Origin: Janthinobacterium sp. 67 | Lineage (GTDB): Bacteria; Pseudomonadota; Gammaproteobacteria; Burkholderiales; Burkholderiaceae_D | NCBI RefSeq assembly: GCF_002797895.1 | Contig: NZ_PGES01000002.1 | Location: 62,001-126,000 of the forward strand | Reading direction: 5' to 3' | DNA length: 64,000 bases | In this document: one piece after another, positions 46,098 to 56,437 of the stretch | How the letters are laid out: every line of letters begins with the position of its first letter | How positions within the stretch are numbered: the stretch's first letter is position 1 | Made by a program: the position numbers and the translations under genes | The notes under the pieces: model-generated | Told to the model about the DNA's origin: nothing | Database searches by the model: none | What the model saw: only the letters and a program-made list of their open reading frames with translations

Positions 46098-46769
46098 ATG
46101 CGTCTATTAGTGGTGGAAGATGAACAAAAGGCAGGCGAATATATTCGCAAGGGTCTCACCGAGTCAGGTTTTATAGTCGATCTCGCCACCACCGGCCCAG
46201 ACGGGCTTCATGCTGCGACCGTGTCACAGTATGATCTGATCGTCCTTGACGTCATGCTTCCTGGCCTTGATGGCTGGCAGGTGATATCGGAGTTGCGCAA
46301 AACCATTGATACGCCGGTACTTTTTCTGACTGCGCGGGATGGCTTGGATGACCGCGTTAAGGGACTTGAACTCGGCGCGGATGACTACCTGGTAAAACCA
46401 TTTGCTTTTGTAGAGCTTCTTGTGCGCATCCGCACACTGCTTCGGCGAGGTCCAACTAGGGAACCAGATCTCTTACACGTCGCCGATCTGGAGCTAGACG
46501 CTCCCAAGCGGCGAGTCATTCGGGCTGGGATCCGCATCGATTTGACTGCAAAGGAGTTTGCCCTCTTGCATTTGCTGCTGAAGCGCGTCGGTCAAGTTTT
46601 GTCGCGGCCACTGATTGCCTCTCAAGTCTGGGACATGAATTTCGACAGTGATACCAATGTTGTCGATGTTGCGATACGTCGCCTGCGGGCGAAAATTGAT
46701 GATCCGTTTGAAGTTAAGCTTATCCATACAATCCGCAGTATGGGTTATGTTTTGGAAGACCGGCGGTGA
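46098..46769 (+). CDS. czcR: CzcR-type response regulator
   Basis: A 223-aa OmpR-family regulator of the heavy-metal CzcR/CopR/CusR group. The receiver has acidic residues in '[14 protein letters not shown]', the phospho-Asp in '[15 protein letters not shown]' (51) and Lys in '[13 protein letters not shown]'. The winged helix has '[17 protein letters not shown]' and ends '[13 protein letters not shown]'. It is followed by czcS (GTG overlaps its TGA) and divergent from czcI, so it is the expected activator of czcICBA. All key residues are present. Confidence 0.92.
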   Translation: MRLLVVEDEQKAGEYIRKGLTESGFIVDLATTGPDGLHAATVSQYDLIVLDVMLPGLDGWQVISELRKTIDTPVLFLTARDGLDDRVKGLELGADDYLVKPFAFVELLVRIRTLLRRGPTREPDLLHVADLELDAPKRRVIRAGIRIDLTAKEFALLHLLLKRVGQVLSRPLIASQVWDMNFDSDTNVVDVAIRRLRAKIDDPFEVKLIHTIRSMGYVLEDRR

Positions 46770-47635
46770 GGGTCAGCAACTGGTCTCTCACCGCGCAGTT
46801 GGGAGCACTCTTTGCCTTTATTTCAGTGTTTGTGTTTTCCGTGCTTGGCATTTACCTTTATCAGGCGCTGGCAAGCCAACTCCAGGAACGGGACGATACC
46901 AACCTCGTGGAGTGCATTCTATTCATCAGACACGTTTTAGAGGAAACGGCTGATGTCGACTCGATCCGCCTGCATCCTCATCGTTTTTTGGAGGCAGTTA
47001 ACATTCACGGAGAGTTTTCGTTGCTGATACAAGCTAAGAATAGGGAGATCTTGGTGCGTAATAATGTCCAGTACTCGTTCACGGATGCCGCCGCACCGAT
47101 ACCTGCAGCTGTGATACCTGAACCATCGCATGTTCGCAATGCCGTACAGCGCAACGAGCAAAATTTGCGAGTCATCCGTGCACTGGGTTCTGTTGGCGCC
47201 ACCGGTACGGAAGTCACCATCACGCTTGCCCGCAGTAGCAATGGCCTTGCTGCGGTCTTAGCTACTTATAGATTGAAAGTTGTTATTGCAGGACTCATCG
47301 GCGCAGTGCTGACAGCGCTACTGGGCTTTATTGTCGTTCGTTGTGGCTTGGGGAAAGTGAAGTTATTTGCAGGTCAAGCACAACAGATTACGGCGCATAA
47401 CCTTGAAATACGATTGGATGCACAATCGGCACCTGCTGAGCTAAGGGTTCTGGCCGATTCGTTTAACGAGGTGCTTAACCGCCTGCAAAGCAGTCTCAAT
47501 AATCTGTCCGAATTTGCTGGCGACCTTGCTCATGATTTACGCACGCCGCTGAACAACCTGATGGTTCAGACCGAAGTCGTGTTATCTCAACCTAGAGAAA
47601 CCTGAGGTGTACTGTCAATAGCGGACACTCTTGTT

Positions 47636-48496
47636 TCAAGCCACCCGCGGCTGTTTGCTGAATTTTTCAGCGAACAACGCGGGCGGAACATTGCCAAGGC
47701 GCGAATGGCGTCGCTGGCGGTTGTAAAAGCTTTCGATATATTCCTGTATTGCGGCTTTCGCGTCGGCCCGGGTCGCGTAACGTTGATGGTGCACCAGCTC
47801 GTTTTTCAGGCTGCCCCAGAAGCTTTCCATGGGCGCGTTGTCATAGCAGTTTCCTCGGCGCGACATGGACGGCTTCATGCCGAACTGCGTCACCAGTTTC
47901 TGATAGTCGTGGGCGCAATACTGACTGCCACGGTCGGAGTGGTGAATCAAGCCCGGCGCGGGGCGTTTGTTGCGCACGGCCTTCCACAGTGCTGTTGCCG
48001 TCAGCGTTTGCGTCATGCGCTCGTCCATCGCGTAGCCCACCAGCTCGCAGGTGAACACGTCCTTGATACCGGCCAGGTAAAGCCAGCCCTCGCCGGTCGC
48101 CACATAGGTGATGTCGGTCACCCAGGCTTCGTTCGGCCGGGTCGGCGCGAAAGTCTGATTGAGCAGGTTGTCGGCCACCGGCAGGTCATGATTCGAGTTC
48201 GTGGTGGCCTTGAACTTGCGCTTTTGCTTGCAGCGCAGGGCGAGCTCGCGACGCAGACGGACGATACGATCACGGCCGGCCGGAAAGCCTTGCGCCGTCA
48301 GTTCCGGCTGCATGCGCAACGGGCCATAAGTCTGCCGGCTCTGCGCGTGCACGGCCTCGATGGCGACCTTCAGGCGTGCGTCGTCCTGCGCCCGCTGCGA
48401 CGGTTTGCCGTTCGCCCAAGCGTAGAAACCGCTGCGCGAGACGCTAAAGACGCGGCACATGATGGTGACAGGAAATTCGAGTCGCAAGGTCTTCAT
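47636..48496 (-). CDS. IS3-family OrfB transposase (copy 3)
   Basis: 286 aa, identical to the other intact copies; catalytic Asp, Asp and Glu present. Confidence 0.94.
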   Translation of the reverse strand: MKTLRLEFPVTIMCRVFSVSRSGFYAWANGKPSQRAQDDARLKVAIEAVHAQSRQTYGPLRMQPELTAQGFPAGRDRIVRLRRELALRCKQKRKFKATTNSNHDLPVADNLLNQTFAPTRPNEAWVTDITYVATGEGWLYLAGIKDVFTCELVGYAMDERMTQTLTATALWKAVRNKRPAPGLIHHSDRGSQYCAHDYQKLVTQFGMKPSMSRRGNCYDNAPMESFWGSLKNELVHHQRYATRADAKAAIQEYIESFYNRQRRHSRLGNVPPALFAEKFSKQPRVA

Positions 48497-48804
48497 GACC
48501 GCGTACTTGGCAGCGACTCCCGCGCAAAGTACGCTGCCGCTTTTTTTACGATATCGCGCTCCATGCGTGCCTCGGCAAGCTCTTTGCGCAGCTTGGTTAC
48601 CTCAGCCTCAAGCTCCGGCACGGAGCGGCTACCAGGGGCTACTTTGGGCGACGTGCCGCGCCTTGCCGCACTGACCCAGTTCGCTAGCGTGCCCTTGGGA
48701 ATGGTGAGACGCAACGCGGCGTCTTCCAGCGTCAGGCCTTGTGTCAGGACCAGTTTTACCGCTTCTTCCCGAAGCTCCGGTGTGTATGTTGTTGAGCGTG
48801 TCAT
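48493..48804 (-). CDS. IS3-family OrfA (copy 3)
   Basis: 103 aa, identical to the other intact copies; slippery TAAAAAAAGC retained. Confidence 0.92.
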   Translation of the reverse strand: MTRSTTYTPELREEAVKLVLTQGLTLEDAALRLTIPKGTLANWVSAARRGTSPKVAPGSRSVPELEAEVTKLRKELAEARMERDIVKKAAAYFARESLPSTRS

Positions 48805-49488
48805 AAGTTCTCCAGTTGGTGAAGTTTACCAAACTAGAGTGTCCGAAAAAGTCAGGGTACCTCAACCGAGGAATATCAAAACCTGCTTTCATCTAACTAT
48901 GAAGAATTTGGGCGGCTAGCGAGAATGGTGGAAAGCATGTTGTTCTTGGCTCGTGCAGATCACGATCAGGTTGCACTATCGACGGAACAACTGGACGCTC
49001 ACGGCGAGCTCACGCGCATTACCGAGTACTTCGAAGGCCCCGCCTCCGAGGCTGGGGTTCTCCTTTTGCTGATTGCCACCGGCACGGTGCATGCCGACGC
49101 ACACCTGCTGCGCCGCGCAGTAAGCAATCTGGTCTCCAACGCTATTCGTTACACGACAAGAGGCAACACCATCGTGTTGCGTACGGTGGCTGATCAAGAT
49201 GGTGTGCACCTATCGGTTTCCAACACTGGCCCAAGTATTGTCGCGGAAGATTTGCCGCGCCTGTTCGACCGTTTTTACCGATCGGACAAATCAAGATCGA
49301 TCATTTCTGCATCAGCCGGATTAGGACTGGCCATCGTCAAGTCGATCATGTCCTTGCATCACGGAAGTGCTCAAGTTCAGAGCGAACAGGATGGTGTAAC
49401 GACATTTACTTTATTTTTTCCAAGTGCCTCAGCGTCTGTACCTAGCGGCAATTGTCGGCAGCGACAAACGGGCAAGACTTTCTCCTGA

Positions 49489-49906
49489 GTGGCAGGCTAC
49501 GTCGGAATAGAAACTTCAACGAGATATTAAAAAGTTTAATGGGATATTAGGTCGTTTTAATAAAAACTTGTATAAACAGCTGAGTGTTTCCGTGACAGTG
49601 GCAGCGTGGCGTGATTTGTAACATCGGTTCATTTTTTTGATTAACAAAGAAAAAAGTGCCAAACACTCGCTCGTTGACTTTTCAACCCCCTCGATCACCT
49701 TGCTGATGTTGCAAAAGCGTAAAAAGTTGCCGAGGTCCGTCTTTGTGGCCAATGCTGGCTTGGCGGCGCTGGAAATGTCGCATAGTTGATCGAATGAAGC
49801 GGAAACCAGGCCGTTTCGCTTCCACAAAGCTTGCTACCGTGAAGGCAGTGCCATGCACTTTCCTTCTAACGTGCAGGATTGCCAAAATTGTCAAAAAATC
49901 TACTAT
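49489..49906. other. No convincing gene
   Basis: 418 bp between czcS and the nreA-like repressor. A 103-codon minus-strand frame (49516-49827) has protein-like composition ('LRFCNISKVIEGVEKSTSE') but no ribosome binding site or family match; it is left uncalled. Confidence 0.45.
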
Positions 49907-50176
49907 CTATAAGTACTTGGCGATAGCTCTGAATTCCGCAGCAACATTTCGGTCATGCCCTTGTGTATCGGCACTGGTAACGGTCAGGCATTCACTGATA
50001 TGGTCGTGTATGAGTGCTTTTTTGGCCGAACCGATGGCACTTTCGACTGCCTGCAACTGTTGCGCGATTTCTACACAAGGGCGATCCTCCTCCAGCATGG
50101 CGACAATGCTGCTAAGGTGGCCGCCGGCACGCTTGAGGCGCTTTATGATCGCTGAATGCGAATTATGAATTGACAT
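49907..50176 (-). CDS. nreA: CsoR/RcnR-family metal-sensing repressor (NreA-like)
   Basis: An 89-aa all-helical DUF156 repressor. From ATG 50176 it begins M-S-I-H, then 'SAIIKRLKRAGGHLSSIVAM'. The metal ligands expected for the family are Cys in 'EDRPCVEIAQQL' (about 35) and His and Cys in 'LIHDHISECL' (about 60-65). GGAGG sits a few bases upstream. It is divergent from the CzcI-like gene and the RND operon and would repress them until nickel, cobalt or copper binds. The C-x-H/C set leaves the metal open; nreA naming follows the nreB gene downstream. Confidence 0.82.
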   Translation of the reverse strand: MSIHNSHSAIIKRLKRAGGHLSSIVAMLEEDRPCVEIAQQLQAVESAIGSAKKALIHDHISECLTVTSADTQGHDRNVAAEFRAIAKYL

Positions 50177-50245
50177 GGTATCCTCCCTAGGGGATATAAT
50201 ACTACACATACTTTGTTTGTTGCCTACCGACGATATCCTTCGCAC

Positions 50246-50641
50246 ATGAAGAAAGCGCTACTCATCTTGATGATGTTTTTGCTTCCCTTGCAATCGCTGA
50301 TTGCTGCGGAACGCAACTTCGCTCACGTCATGGAAGGCTACAACACATACGGGATCGGCTTCGTCGCCAAGCACATGACGGAGCATTCCTCCGAAATTCT
50401 CCATCACCACGATCTCGACGACGCTGGTGACGACGACGGCGACGTCCATCTCGACGATTCTCAAAAATCATCCCGTCACCTGTCCGACTTCGAGCACGGA
50501 AACAGCATGAACTTGCTGTTCCCTCCGCCATTTCAGCTGCCGCTGGTTCTCGATATTCGTATCGCCCCTGAAGCATTTCTCGACACTTTTTCCGATCGAG
50601 CCACATTACCGCTGTTACGTCCTCCTCGTTCGCCCGTCTAA
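50246..50641 (+). CDS. CzcI-like exported His/Asp-rich protein
   Basis: 131 aa: a signal peptide ('ALLILMMFLLPLQSLIAAE') followed by a metal-ligand-rich segment ('HHHDLDDAGDDDGDVHLDD', about 58-76). Size and position before outer-membrane factor, adaptor and RND genes match CzcI. It is probably a periplasmic metal sensor or buffer for the second efflux system. An 11-codon upstream extension (from 50213) lacks support. Confidence 0.7.
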   Translation: MKKALLILMMFLLPLQSLIAAERNFAHVMEGYNTYGIGFVAKHMTEHSSEILHHHDLDDAGDDDGDVHLDDSQKSSRHLSDFEHGNSMNLLFPPPFQLPLVLDIRIAPEAFLDTFSDRATLPLLRPPRSPV

Positions 50642-50745
50642 CACGCGGGCTGCCCTCCTTCACATTCCTGTAAAGCGCATGAACGCCTGACGTTCATGCT
50701 GCGGCCCGCTGCACTGCACTCTTTTTAACAAGCAGGGGCTTAACT

Positions 50746-52008
50746 ATGTACAGGTTATCCGTGAGTCCGTGCGCACTTGCGCGCGGCAAACTGACAGGCA
50801 TCGTCCTGTCTCTATTCGTGGGCGCTGCCCAAGCGGCCGACGCGCCATCGCTGGCTGCACTATTGCAACAATCTGAAACGCAGGCACCGGCGCTGCTGGA
50901 GCAGGCCGCCACGGTGCGCGCTGCCGGCGCCGATGCGCGCCAGGCACGCGCCTGGGCTAACCCTTCGCTGGGTTACACCGGCGAAAATCTTGGCGCACCC
51001 AAGATGGACGGCGTCAGCCAGCGCCAAGACACTTATACCTTAACGCAGGTATTCGAGATCGGAGGCAAGCGCAGCGCCCGTATCGAAGCGGAGCAACGCA
51101 AGGCCGATGCGGTGGGCGCGCGCGAACGTCAGATTCGCATTGCTTTCGCCAATGAATTGGCAGTCGCCTACGCCACGGCAGAGGCCATGCAATTGCGAAA
51201 ACAAGTGGCCGATGCCGAACTGGCTCGCGCCAACGATGACTTTCGCGCGACAACGGCGCTGGTGCAAGCCGGCCGTGAAGCCCAGCTGCGCTTGGCACAA
51301 GCGCGCGCCAGCGTATCTGCCGCCGAAGCAGCGGTTCAGTCGGCCGTGGCTGACGCTACTGATGCGCTGGAGCGATTATCTGCGGTAGCTGGCGCCGATC
51401 AGCCATACACCGGCATCAGCCATCCGTTTCTCGACCACGCAATAGCACCCCGTAGCGATCAACGCTGGACGACCGACGCGTCGCCAGCGCTGGCCAGCGC
51501 GCGTGCAGAAAGCGACGCATTAACGGCGCAAGTGAGGATGGAGCAAAAACGCTGGGTTCCCGATGTGGGTGTTAGCGCAGGCATGCGGAAGTTTGGCTGG
51601 AGTAACGAGCGTGCCGCCATCATTGGCGTCAACATCAACATCCCCTTGTTTGATCGCAATCAGCATGGCGTGACAGCCGCGCGTGAGCGGGCCAGCGCCG
51701 CCGAACAGCGTGTGGAAGCGGCGCGGTTGGAAGCACAGGCAACGCACCGCGCCGCACAAGCCCGGGTGGTGGCTACAGAGCGACGCCTCCAAGCCGCCGA
51801 ACAGGGCGAAACTGCCGCAGTCGACGCCTATCGATTGGGGCGAGCCGGCTATGACGCTGGCAAGACACCACTGATCGAATTACTGGCTATCCGGCGCGCA
51901 TTATCCGAAGCACAGGCTCTCTCCATTGAAGCCCGCTTGGCGCGCGTGCGCGCCCTCGCTACCCTTTTCACGGCCGAAGGCCGCATCGCATTTGGAGTTA
52001 CACCATGA
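50746..52008 (+). CDS. Outer-membrane factor of second RND system
   Basis: A 420-aa TolC-family protein (CnrC/NccC/CzcC type). The signal peptide ends near 'LFVGAAQAADAP'. The helical hairpins contain 'QARAWANPSLGYTGENLGAP', 'TLTQVFEIGGKRSARIEAEQ' and 'GVNINIPLFDRNQHGVTAAR'. AGGGG lies 8 nt before the ATG. It overlaps the adaptor gene by ATGA. Confidence 0.9.
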   Translation: MYRLSVSPCALARGKLTGIVLSLFVGAAQAADAPSLAALLQQSETQAPALLEQAATVRAAGADARQARAWANPSLGYTGENLGAPKMDGVSQRQDTYTLTQVFEIGGKRSARIEAEQRKADAVGARERQIRIAFANELAVAYATAEAMQLRKQVADAELARANDDFRATTALVQAGREAQLRLAQARASVSAAEAAVQSAVADATDALERLSAVAGADQPYTGISHPFLDHAIAPRSDQRWTTDASPALASARAESDALTAQVRMEQKRWVPDVGVSAGMRKFGWSNERAAIIGVNINIPLFDRNQHGVTAARERASAAEQRVEAARLEAQATHRAAQARVVATERRLQAAEQGETAAVDAYRLGRAGYDAGKTPLIELLAIRRALSEAQALSIEARLARVRALATLFTAEGRIAFGVTP

Positions 52009-53177
52009 CAGAAAAACCACGTCGCGCCATTAACCTGCCGCTCGCCGCAGCCCTGGTGGCAATCGCTGCCGCCGCCGGCTTCGGCGCCGCGCAATGGACC
52101 GGGACCAAAAAGGCACCGGTTGTTGCAGCGGTGGCCTCTTCCACACCTGCTGCGGCCGTAGAGCCGGTACAGGAAGTTAATATTCCTGGTGAATACCTCA
52201 AAGCTGCCGGCATCGCGGTTGAAGCCGTTGCTGCAGGCGGTCTGCGCTCCGAGATCCTGGCGCCAGGTTCGGTTGCCGCTCAACCTAACAGCGAAGCCGT
52301 CATTGTTGCCCGCGCGGCGGGCAACATCGCACGGATCAATCGCCAGTTAGGCGATACCGTGAAGGCCGGCGAAACGCTCGCTACCGTCGAAAGTATGGAA
52401 GCAGCAGGCCTTGCTGCGGAGCGCACCGTCGCCAATGCCAAGGCTGAACTCGCTCGCAAGAACCAAGCGCGTGAAGCCTCGCTATTCGAACAGGGTGTCA
52501 CGCCGCGTGCTGATCTTGAAGCGGCACAGGCGACGCTGGCCGTTGCCGAAAGCGAGGCACAACGCGCCAACGCCGTGGCTCGTGCCGCGAAGGTGGCCGC
52601 CGATGGCAGATCGGTAGCCGTCGTCAGCCCGATCGCCGGCAAGGTCACGTTTAACGCCGCCACACTGGGCAGTTTTGTGCAGCCTCAGACCGAATTATTT
52701 CGCGTCGCTGGCACAGGTCCGGTACAGATTGAAGCTGCCGTCTCATCCGCCGACATCATCCGCATCTCCAGTGGCGACCAGGCGACCGTGATAGCGTCCA
52801 ATGGCATGCCAGTCGATGCCACTGTGCGCTCGGTAACATCGACGGTCAACGGTGCTACGCGCTCCGCGACCGTGATACTGACGCCGACTGCCGCCACCGC
52901 GGCGCTGGTCGTCGGCGAAGGCGTGCGGGTACGCCTGCACGTCAAGGGTCAAGGCGACGGCTTGGTGGTACCGGAGGAAGCGGTACAAAACCTTGAGGGT
53001 CGTGACGTGGTGTTCGTGCGCAGCCAGAAAGGCTTTCGCATCCAACCAGTACTGGTGGGCATACGTAGCGGCGGTGTGGCGCAGATCGTCTCCGGCGTCA
53101 AGGCCGGCGACCAGGTCGCCACTCGCAACGCCTTTCTCGTGAAGGCCGACATGATTAAGTCTGGCAAGGAAGAATAA
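52005..53177 (+). CDS. Membrane-fusion protein of second RND system
   Basis: A 390-aa adaptor with one N-terminal membrane segment ('LAAALVAIAAAAGFGAAQW'), a lipoyl/barrel-sandwich domain ('VARAAGNIARINRQLGDTVK' and 'VVSPIAGKVTFNAATLGSFV'), an alpha hairpin and a membrane-proximal domain ('VVPEEAVQNLEGRDVVFVRS'). It lacks the extra N-terminal metal-binding domain of the CzcB at 41013-42533 and is closer in length to CnrB/NccB. The stop overlaps the RND start (TAATG). Confidence 0.9.
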   Translation: MTEKPRRAINLPLAAALVAIAAAAGFGAAQWTGTKKAPVVAAVASSTPAAAVEPVQEVNIPGEYLKAAGIAVEAVAAGGLRSEILAPGSVAAQPNSEAVIVARAAGNIARINRQLGDTVKAGETLATVESMEAAGLAAERTVANAKAELARKNQAREASLFEQGVTPRADLEAAQATLAVAESEAQRANAVARAAKVAADGRSVAVVSPIAGKVTFNAATLGSFVQPQTELFRVAGTGPVQIEAAVSSADIIRISSGDQATVIASNGMPVDATVRSVTSTVNGATRSATVILTPTAATAALVVGEGVRVRLHVKGQGDGLVVPEEAVQNLEGRDVVFVRSQKGFRIQPVLVGIRSGGVAQIVSGVKAGDQVATRNAFLVKADMIKSGKEE

Positions 53178-56100
53178 TGATTGATTCCATAATTACCAGC
53201 TCCGTTCGGTCGCGTTGGCTGGTCCTGTTCATGACCATCATCGTGGCGGTGATCGGTGCGTGGCAGCTCAATTTACTGCCAATTGATGTCACACCGGACA
53301 TCACCAACAAGCAAGTGCAGATCAATACTGTCGTTCCGACACTAAGTCCGGTCGAAATCGAAAAGCGCGTGACCTATCCGATCGAGACTGCGCTTTCCGG
53401 CTTGGCCGGCGTCGAGACTGTGCGCTCGTTCTCGCGTAACGGTTTTAGCCAGGTCACCGCCATCTTCAAGGAAAATACCGATCTCTATTTCATGCGTCAG
53501 CAAGTTTCTGAACGCTTGGCGCGGGCACGGGCAGATCTGCCTGAGGAGGCCCAACCGCAGATGGGTCCGGTGTCTACCGGGCTTGGTGAAGTGTTTCACT
53601 ATAGTGTGGAGTTCACCCATCCTGAAGGCAAGGGAGCACCGCGTAACGATGGCAAGGCCGGCTGGCAAAGTGATGGCAGCTTTTTGACCGATCAGGGCGA
53701 GAGCCTGTCCGACGAAGTGTCAAAACTGGCGTACCTGCGTACAGTCCAGGACTGGATCGTGCGTCCGCAATTGCGTACGACACCGGGTGTGGCCGATGTC
53801 GATTCCTTGGGTGGTTACGTCAAGGAATACGTGGTCGAACCTGATTCCGCCAAATTGGTTGCGCTAGGCATTTCGTACGCCGAACTCGCCACCGCACTCG
53901 AAGCATCCAACGTGTCGGTGGGTGCCAATTACATTCGTCGCTCCGGCGAAGCTTATCTGGTGCGCGCGGACGGCCGCGCCCGCAGTGCCGACGAGATAGC
54001 GCGCGCAGTAATTGCTACCCGTAACGGTGTACCGATTATGGTCAGTCAGGTTGCCAAGGTTACCATCGGTGGCGAGTTGCGCCGTGGCGCGGCAAGTCGC
54101 GATGGCTACGAAACGGTGATCGGTAGCGCGCTGATGCTGGTTGGTGCAAACAGCCGCACAGTCGCCAGCGCCGTCGGCGAAAAGCTGAAGGTGGTGACTA
54201 AAACGCTTCCTGCCGGCATCACTATCGTGCCAACGCTGGATCGCTCACAACTGGTGGTTGCCACCATTACCACTGTCGCGAAAAATCTGGCTGAGGGCGC
54301 GCTGCTGGTGATCGTCATTCTGTTTGCATTGTTGGGCAACTGGCGCGCAGCGATCATCGCCGCATTGGTCATCCCACTATCGCTGCTGATGAGCGCCATC
54401 GGCATGAATTCGATGGGGATCTCCGGCAACCTGATGAGCCTTGGTGCGCTCGACTTTGGTCTGATCATCGATGGCGCCGTGATCATCGTTGAAAATACCT
54501 TGCGCCGCTTGGCCCAACGCCAGCATCAAGAAGGGCGACTCCTGTTGCTGAAGGAACGTCTGGAAGAAGTGGTGGCGTCATCACGCGAAATGCTTCGTCC
54601 CACCATTTACGGCCAATTGGTGATCTTCCTGGTGTTTCTGCCTTGTCTGAGCTTCCAAGGCGTGGAAGGAAAGATGTTCTCGCCGATGGTGATCACTCTG
54701 ATGCTCGCCCTGGGCTCAGCTTTCGTCCTGTCGCTGACGTTCGTGCCGGCGCTGATCGCGGTAATGATGAACGGGAAAGTGGCCGAGCATGAGGTCAAAG
54801 CTATCGTCATGACGAAAAACCGCTATGAGCCGCTGCTGCGCCGTGCTGTAGCGCGACCGCTGCCGTTTATCGGCGCCGGTGTCGCCGTACTGATACTTGC
54901 AGGTGTGGCCTTCAGCTTTGTTGGTCGCGAGTTCATGCCTACCCTCGATGAGCATAATCTGAATCTGTCTTCGGTACGTATCCCGTCGACGCCGATCGAA
55001 GCATCGGCAGCACTTGACCTGCCGATCGAGCGCGCCATTCTGTCACTTCCGGAAGTCAAAACCGTGTATTCGAAAGCTGGTACCGCCAGCTTGGCGGCCG
55101 ACCCGATGCCACCGAACGCGTCGGATAACTACGTGATTCTGAAACCGAAGGAGGAATGGCCTGCAGGCATCACCACCAAAGAACAGGTCATCGAACGTAT
55201 CCGCGCCAAGACTGCGCCTATCATCGGTAACAACTATGACGTCACTCAGCCGATTGAAATGCGCTTCAATGAGCTGATCGGCGGCGTGCGCAGTGATGTC
55301 GCCGTCAAGGTCTTTGGTGATGATCTGGACAAGCTCGCCCAAAATGCCAAGGAAATTGCAGCAGTGCTGCGCAAGGTGCCAGGTGCGGCCGACGTGCGAG
55401 TGGCGCAAACGGAAGGGTTTCCGACATTCGACATTTCGTTTGACCGTGCCGCTATCGCTCGATATGGCCTGACAGTCAAAGAAGTTGCCGACACTGTGGC
55501 CACTGCGCTGGCGGGCCGTTCGGCCGGTCAGATCTTTGAAGGCGACCGGCGTTTCGATATTGTCGTGCGCTTGCCGCCGGCACTGCGCGACAACCTTGAT
55601 GAGCTGGGTGCTTTGCCCATCATGCTGCCAGCCACCGGTGAACAAGTGCGCCAGTCAGTGCCACTGCGTCAGCTTGTGGAATTCCGCTTTACCCAAGGCT
55701 TGAACGAAGTCAGCCGCGACAATGGCAAGCGCCGTATCTATGTCGAGGCCAATGTCGTCGGCCGCGATATGGGCAGCTATGTCGACGAAGCGCAGCAGCG
55801 CCTGCAGAAAGAGGTCAAATTGGCGCCAGGTTCATGGATTGAATGGGGTGGCCAATTCCAAAACCTGCGTGCGGCGACCGAACGTCTGATGATCATTGTG
55901 CCTATCTGCTTCGTGCTGATCTCTGTCGCGTTGTACATGGCAATCGGAAATGCGATGTTGACGGCAACCGTGCTGACGGCTGTGCCGCTGGCGTTGGCAG
56001 GAGGCGTGTTTGCATTGGTACTGCGCGGCATTCCGTTCTCGATTTCAGCAGCAGTGGGCTTCATTGCCGTATCTGGCGTGGCCGTGCTCAACGGCCTGGT

Positions 56101-56437
56101 GCTCATCTCTGCTGTCAATAAACGGATAGCTGATGGCATGGAAGCTTCCAAGGCGGTAATCGACGGTGCAATGGAGCGTCTGCGGCCTGTCCTGATGACC
56201 GCATTGGTGGCCTCCCTGGGCTTCGTGCCGATGGCAATTGCCACCGGCACAGGCGCCGAAGTGCAAAAACCACTTGCGACTGTGGTCATCGGGGGCCTTG
56301 TGACGGCCACCATCCTGACGCTGTTCGTACTCCCGGCTATAGCAGGTATCGTTTTGCGTCGTCGCCGTACCGTCAAGGACGATGGGGATACCAGCGGCAC
56401 CGTGCCTGTACTTGTGGCTGAGCCTAAGCCGGTGTAA
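53177..56437 (+). CDS. HME-RND efflux pump, nickel/cobalt type
   Basis: A 1086-aa RND antiporter beginning 'MIDSIITSSVRSRWLVLFMT' with 'LPIDVTPDITNKQVQINTVV'. The helix-4 motif 'GALDFGLIIDGAVIIVEN' (about 420) marks divalent-cation pumps. A longer periplasmic insert (about 150-185, 'HPEGKGAPRNDGKAGWQSDG') distinguishes it from the CzcA in this window. With nreA- and nreB-like genes on either side it is best read as a CnrA/NccA-type nickel-cobalt exporter. The metal is inferred from neighbours, not from residues. Confidence 0.88.
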   Translation: MIDSIITSSVRSRWLVLFMTIIVAVIGAWQLNLLPIDVTPDITNKQVQINTVVPTLSPVEIEKRVTYPIETALSGLAGVETVRSFSRNGFSQVTAIFKENTDLYFMRQQVSERLARARADLPEEAQPQMGPVSTGLGEVFHYSVEFTHPEGKGAPRNDGKAGWQSDGSFLTDQGESLSDEVSKLAYLRTVQDWIVRPQLRTTPGVADVDSLGGYVKEYVVEPDSAKLVALGISYAELATALEASNVSVGANYIRRSGEAYLVRADGRARSADEIARAVIATRNGVPIMVSQVAKVTIGGELRRGAASRDGYETVIGSALMLVGANSRTVASAVGEKLKVVTKTLPAGITIVPTLDRSQLVVATITTVAKNLAEGALLVIVILFALLGNWRAAIIAALVIPLSLLMSAIGMNSMGISGNLMSLGALDFGLIIDGAVIIVENTLRRLAQRQHQEGRLLLLKERLEEVVASSREMLRPTIYGQLVIFLVFLPCLSFQGVEGKMFSPMVITLMLALGSAFVLSLTFVPALIAVMMNGKVAEHEVKAIVMTKNRYEPLLRRAVARPLPFIGAGVAVLILAGVAFSFVGREFMPTLDEHNLNLSSVRIPSTPIEASAALDLPIERAILSLPEVKTVYSKAGTASLAADPMPPNASDNYVILKPKEEWPAGITTKEQVIERIRAKTAPIIGNNYDVTQPIEMRFNELIGGVRSDVAVKVFGDDLDKLAQNAKEIAAVLRKVPGAADVRVAQTEGFPTFDISFDRAAIARYGLTVKEVADTVATALAGRSAGQIFEGDRRFDIVVRLPPALRDNLDELGALPIMLPATGEQVRQSVPLRQLVEFRFTQGLNEVSRDNGKRRIYVEANVVGRDMGSYVDEAQQRLQKEVKLAPGSWIEWGGQFQNLRAATERLMIIVPICFVLISVALYMAIGNAMLTATVLTAVPLALAGGVFALVLRGIPFSISAAVGFIAVSGVAVLNGLVLISAVNKRIADGMEASKAVIDGAMERLRPVLMTALVASLGFVPMAIATGTGAEVQKPLATVVIGGLVTATILTLFVLPAIAGIVLRRRRTVKDDGDTSGTVPVLVAEPKPV

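Larger units (their letters stand above)
47603..48864 (-). mobile_element. IS3-family element, copy 3
   Basis: 1262 bp with target duplication ACC (47600-47602 and 48865-48867), inserted in antisense orientation within czcS, between the phospho-acceptor and ATPase domains. orfA is at 48493-48804 and orfB at 47636-48496. Confidence 0.95.
46766..49488 (+). pseudogene. czcS: czcS sensor kinase, split by IS3 copy 3
   Basis: The first half (46766-47602) holds two membrane helices, a periplasmic sensor region, a HAMP domain and the phospho-acceptor His in 'FAGDLAHDLRTPLNNL'. The second half (48865-49488) holds the ATPase domain with 'NLVSNAIRYT' (N box), 'LPRLFDRFYRSDKS' (F box) and 'GLGLAIVKSIM' (G2 box). 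Removing the IS and one ACC copy restores 'LSQPRETEEYQNLLSSNYEE' in frame, about 487 aa in all. The GTG start is coupled to czcR. As it stands no complete kinase is made, so CzcR must act without it or be phosphorylated by another route. Confidence 0.93.

Noticed and set aside
50328..50663. 111-codon minus-strand ORF over the CzcI-like gene
   Set aside because: Arg-rich shadow of a His/Asp-rich coding sequence.
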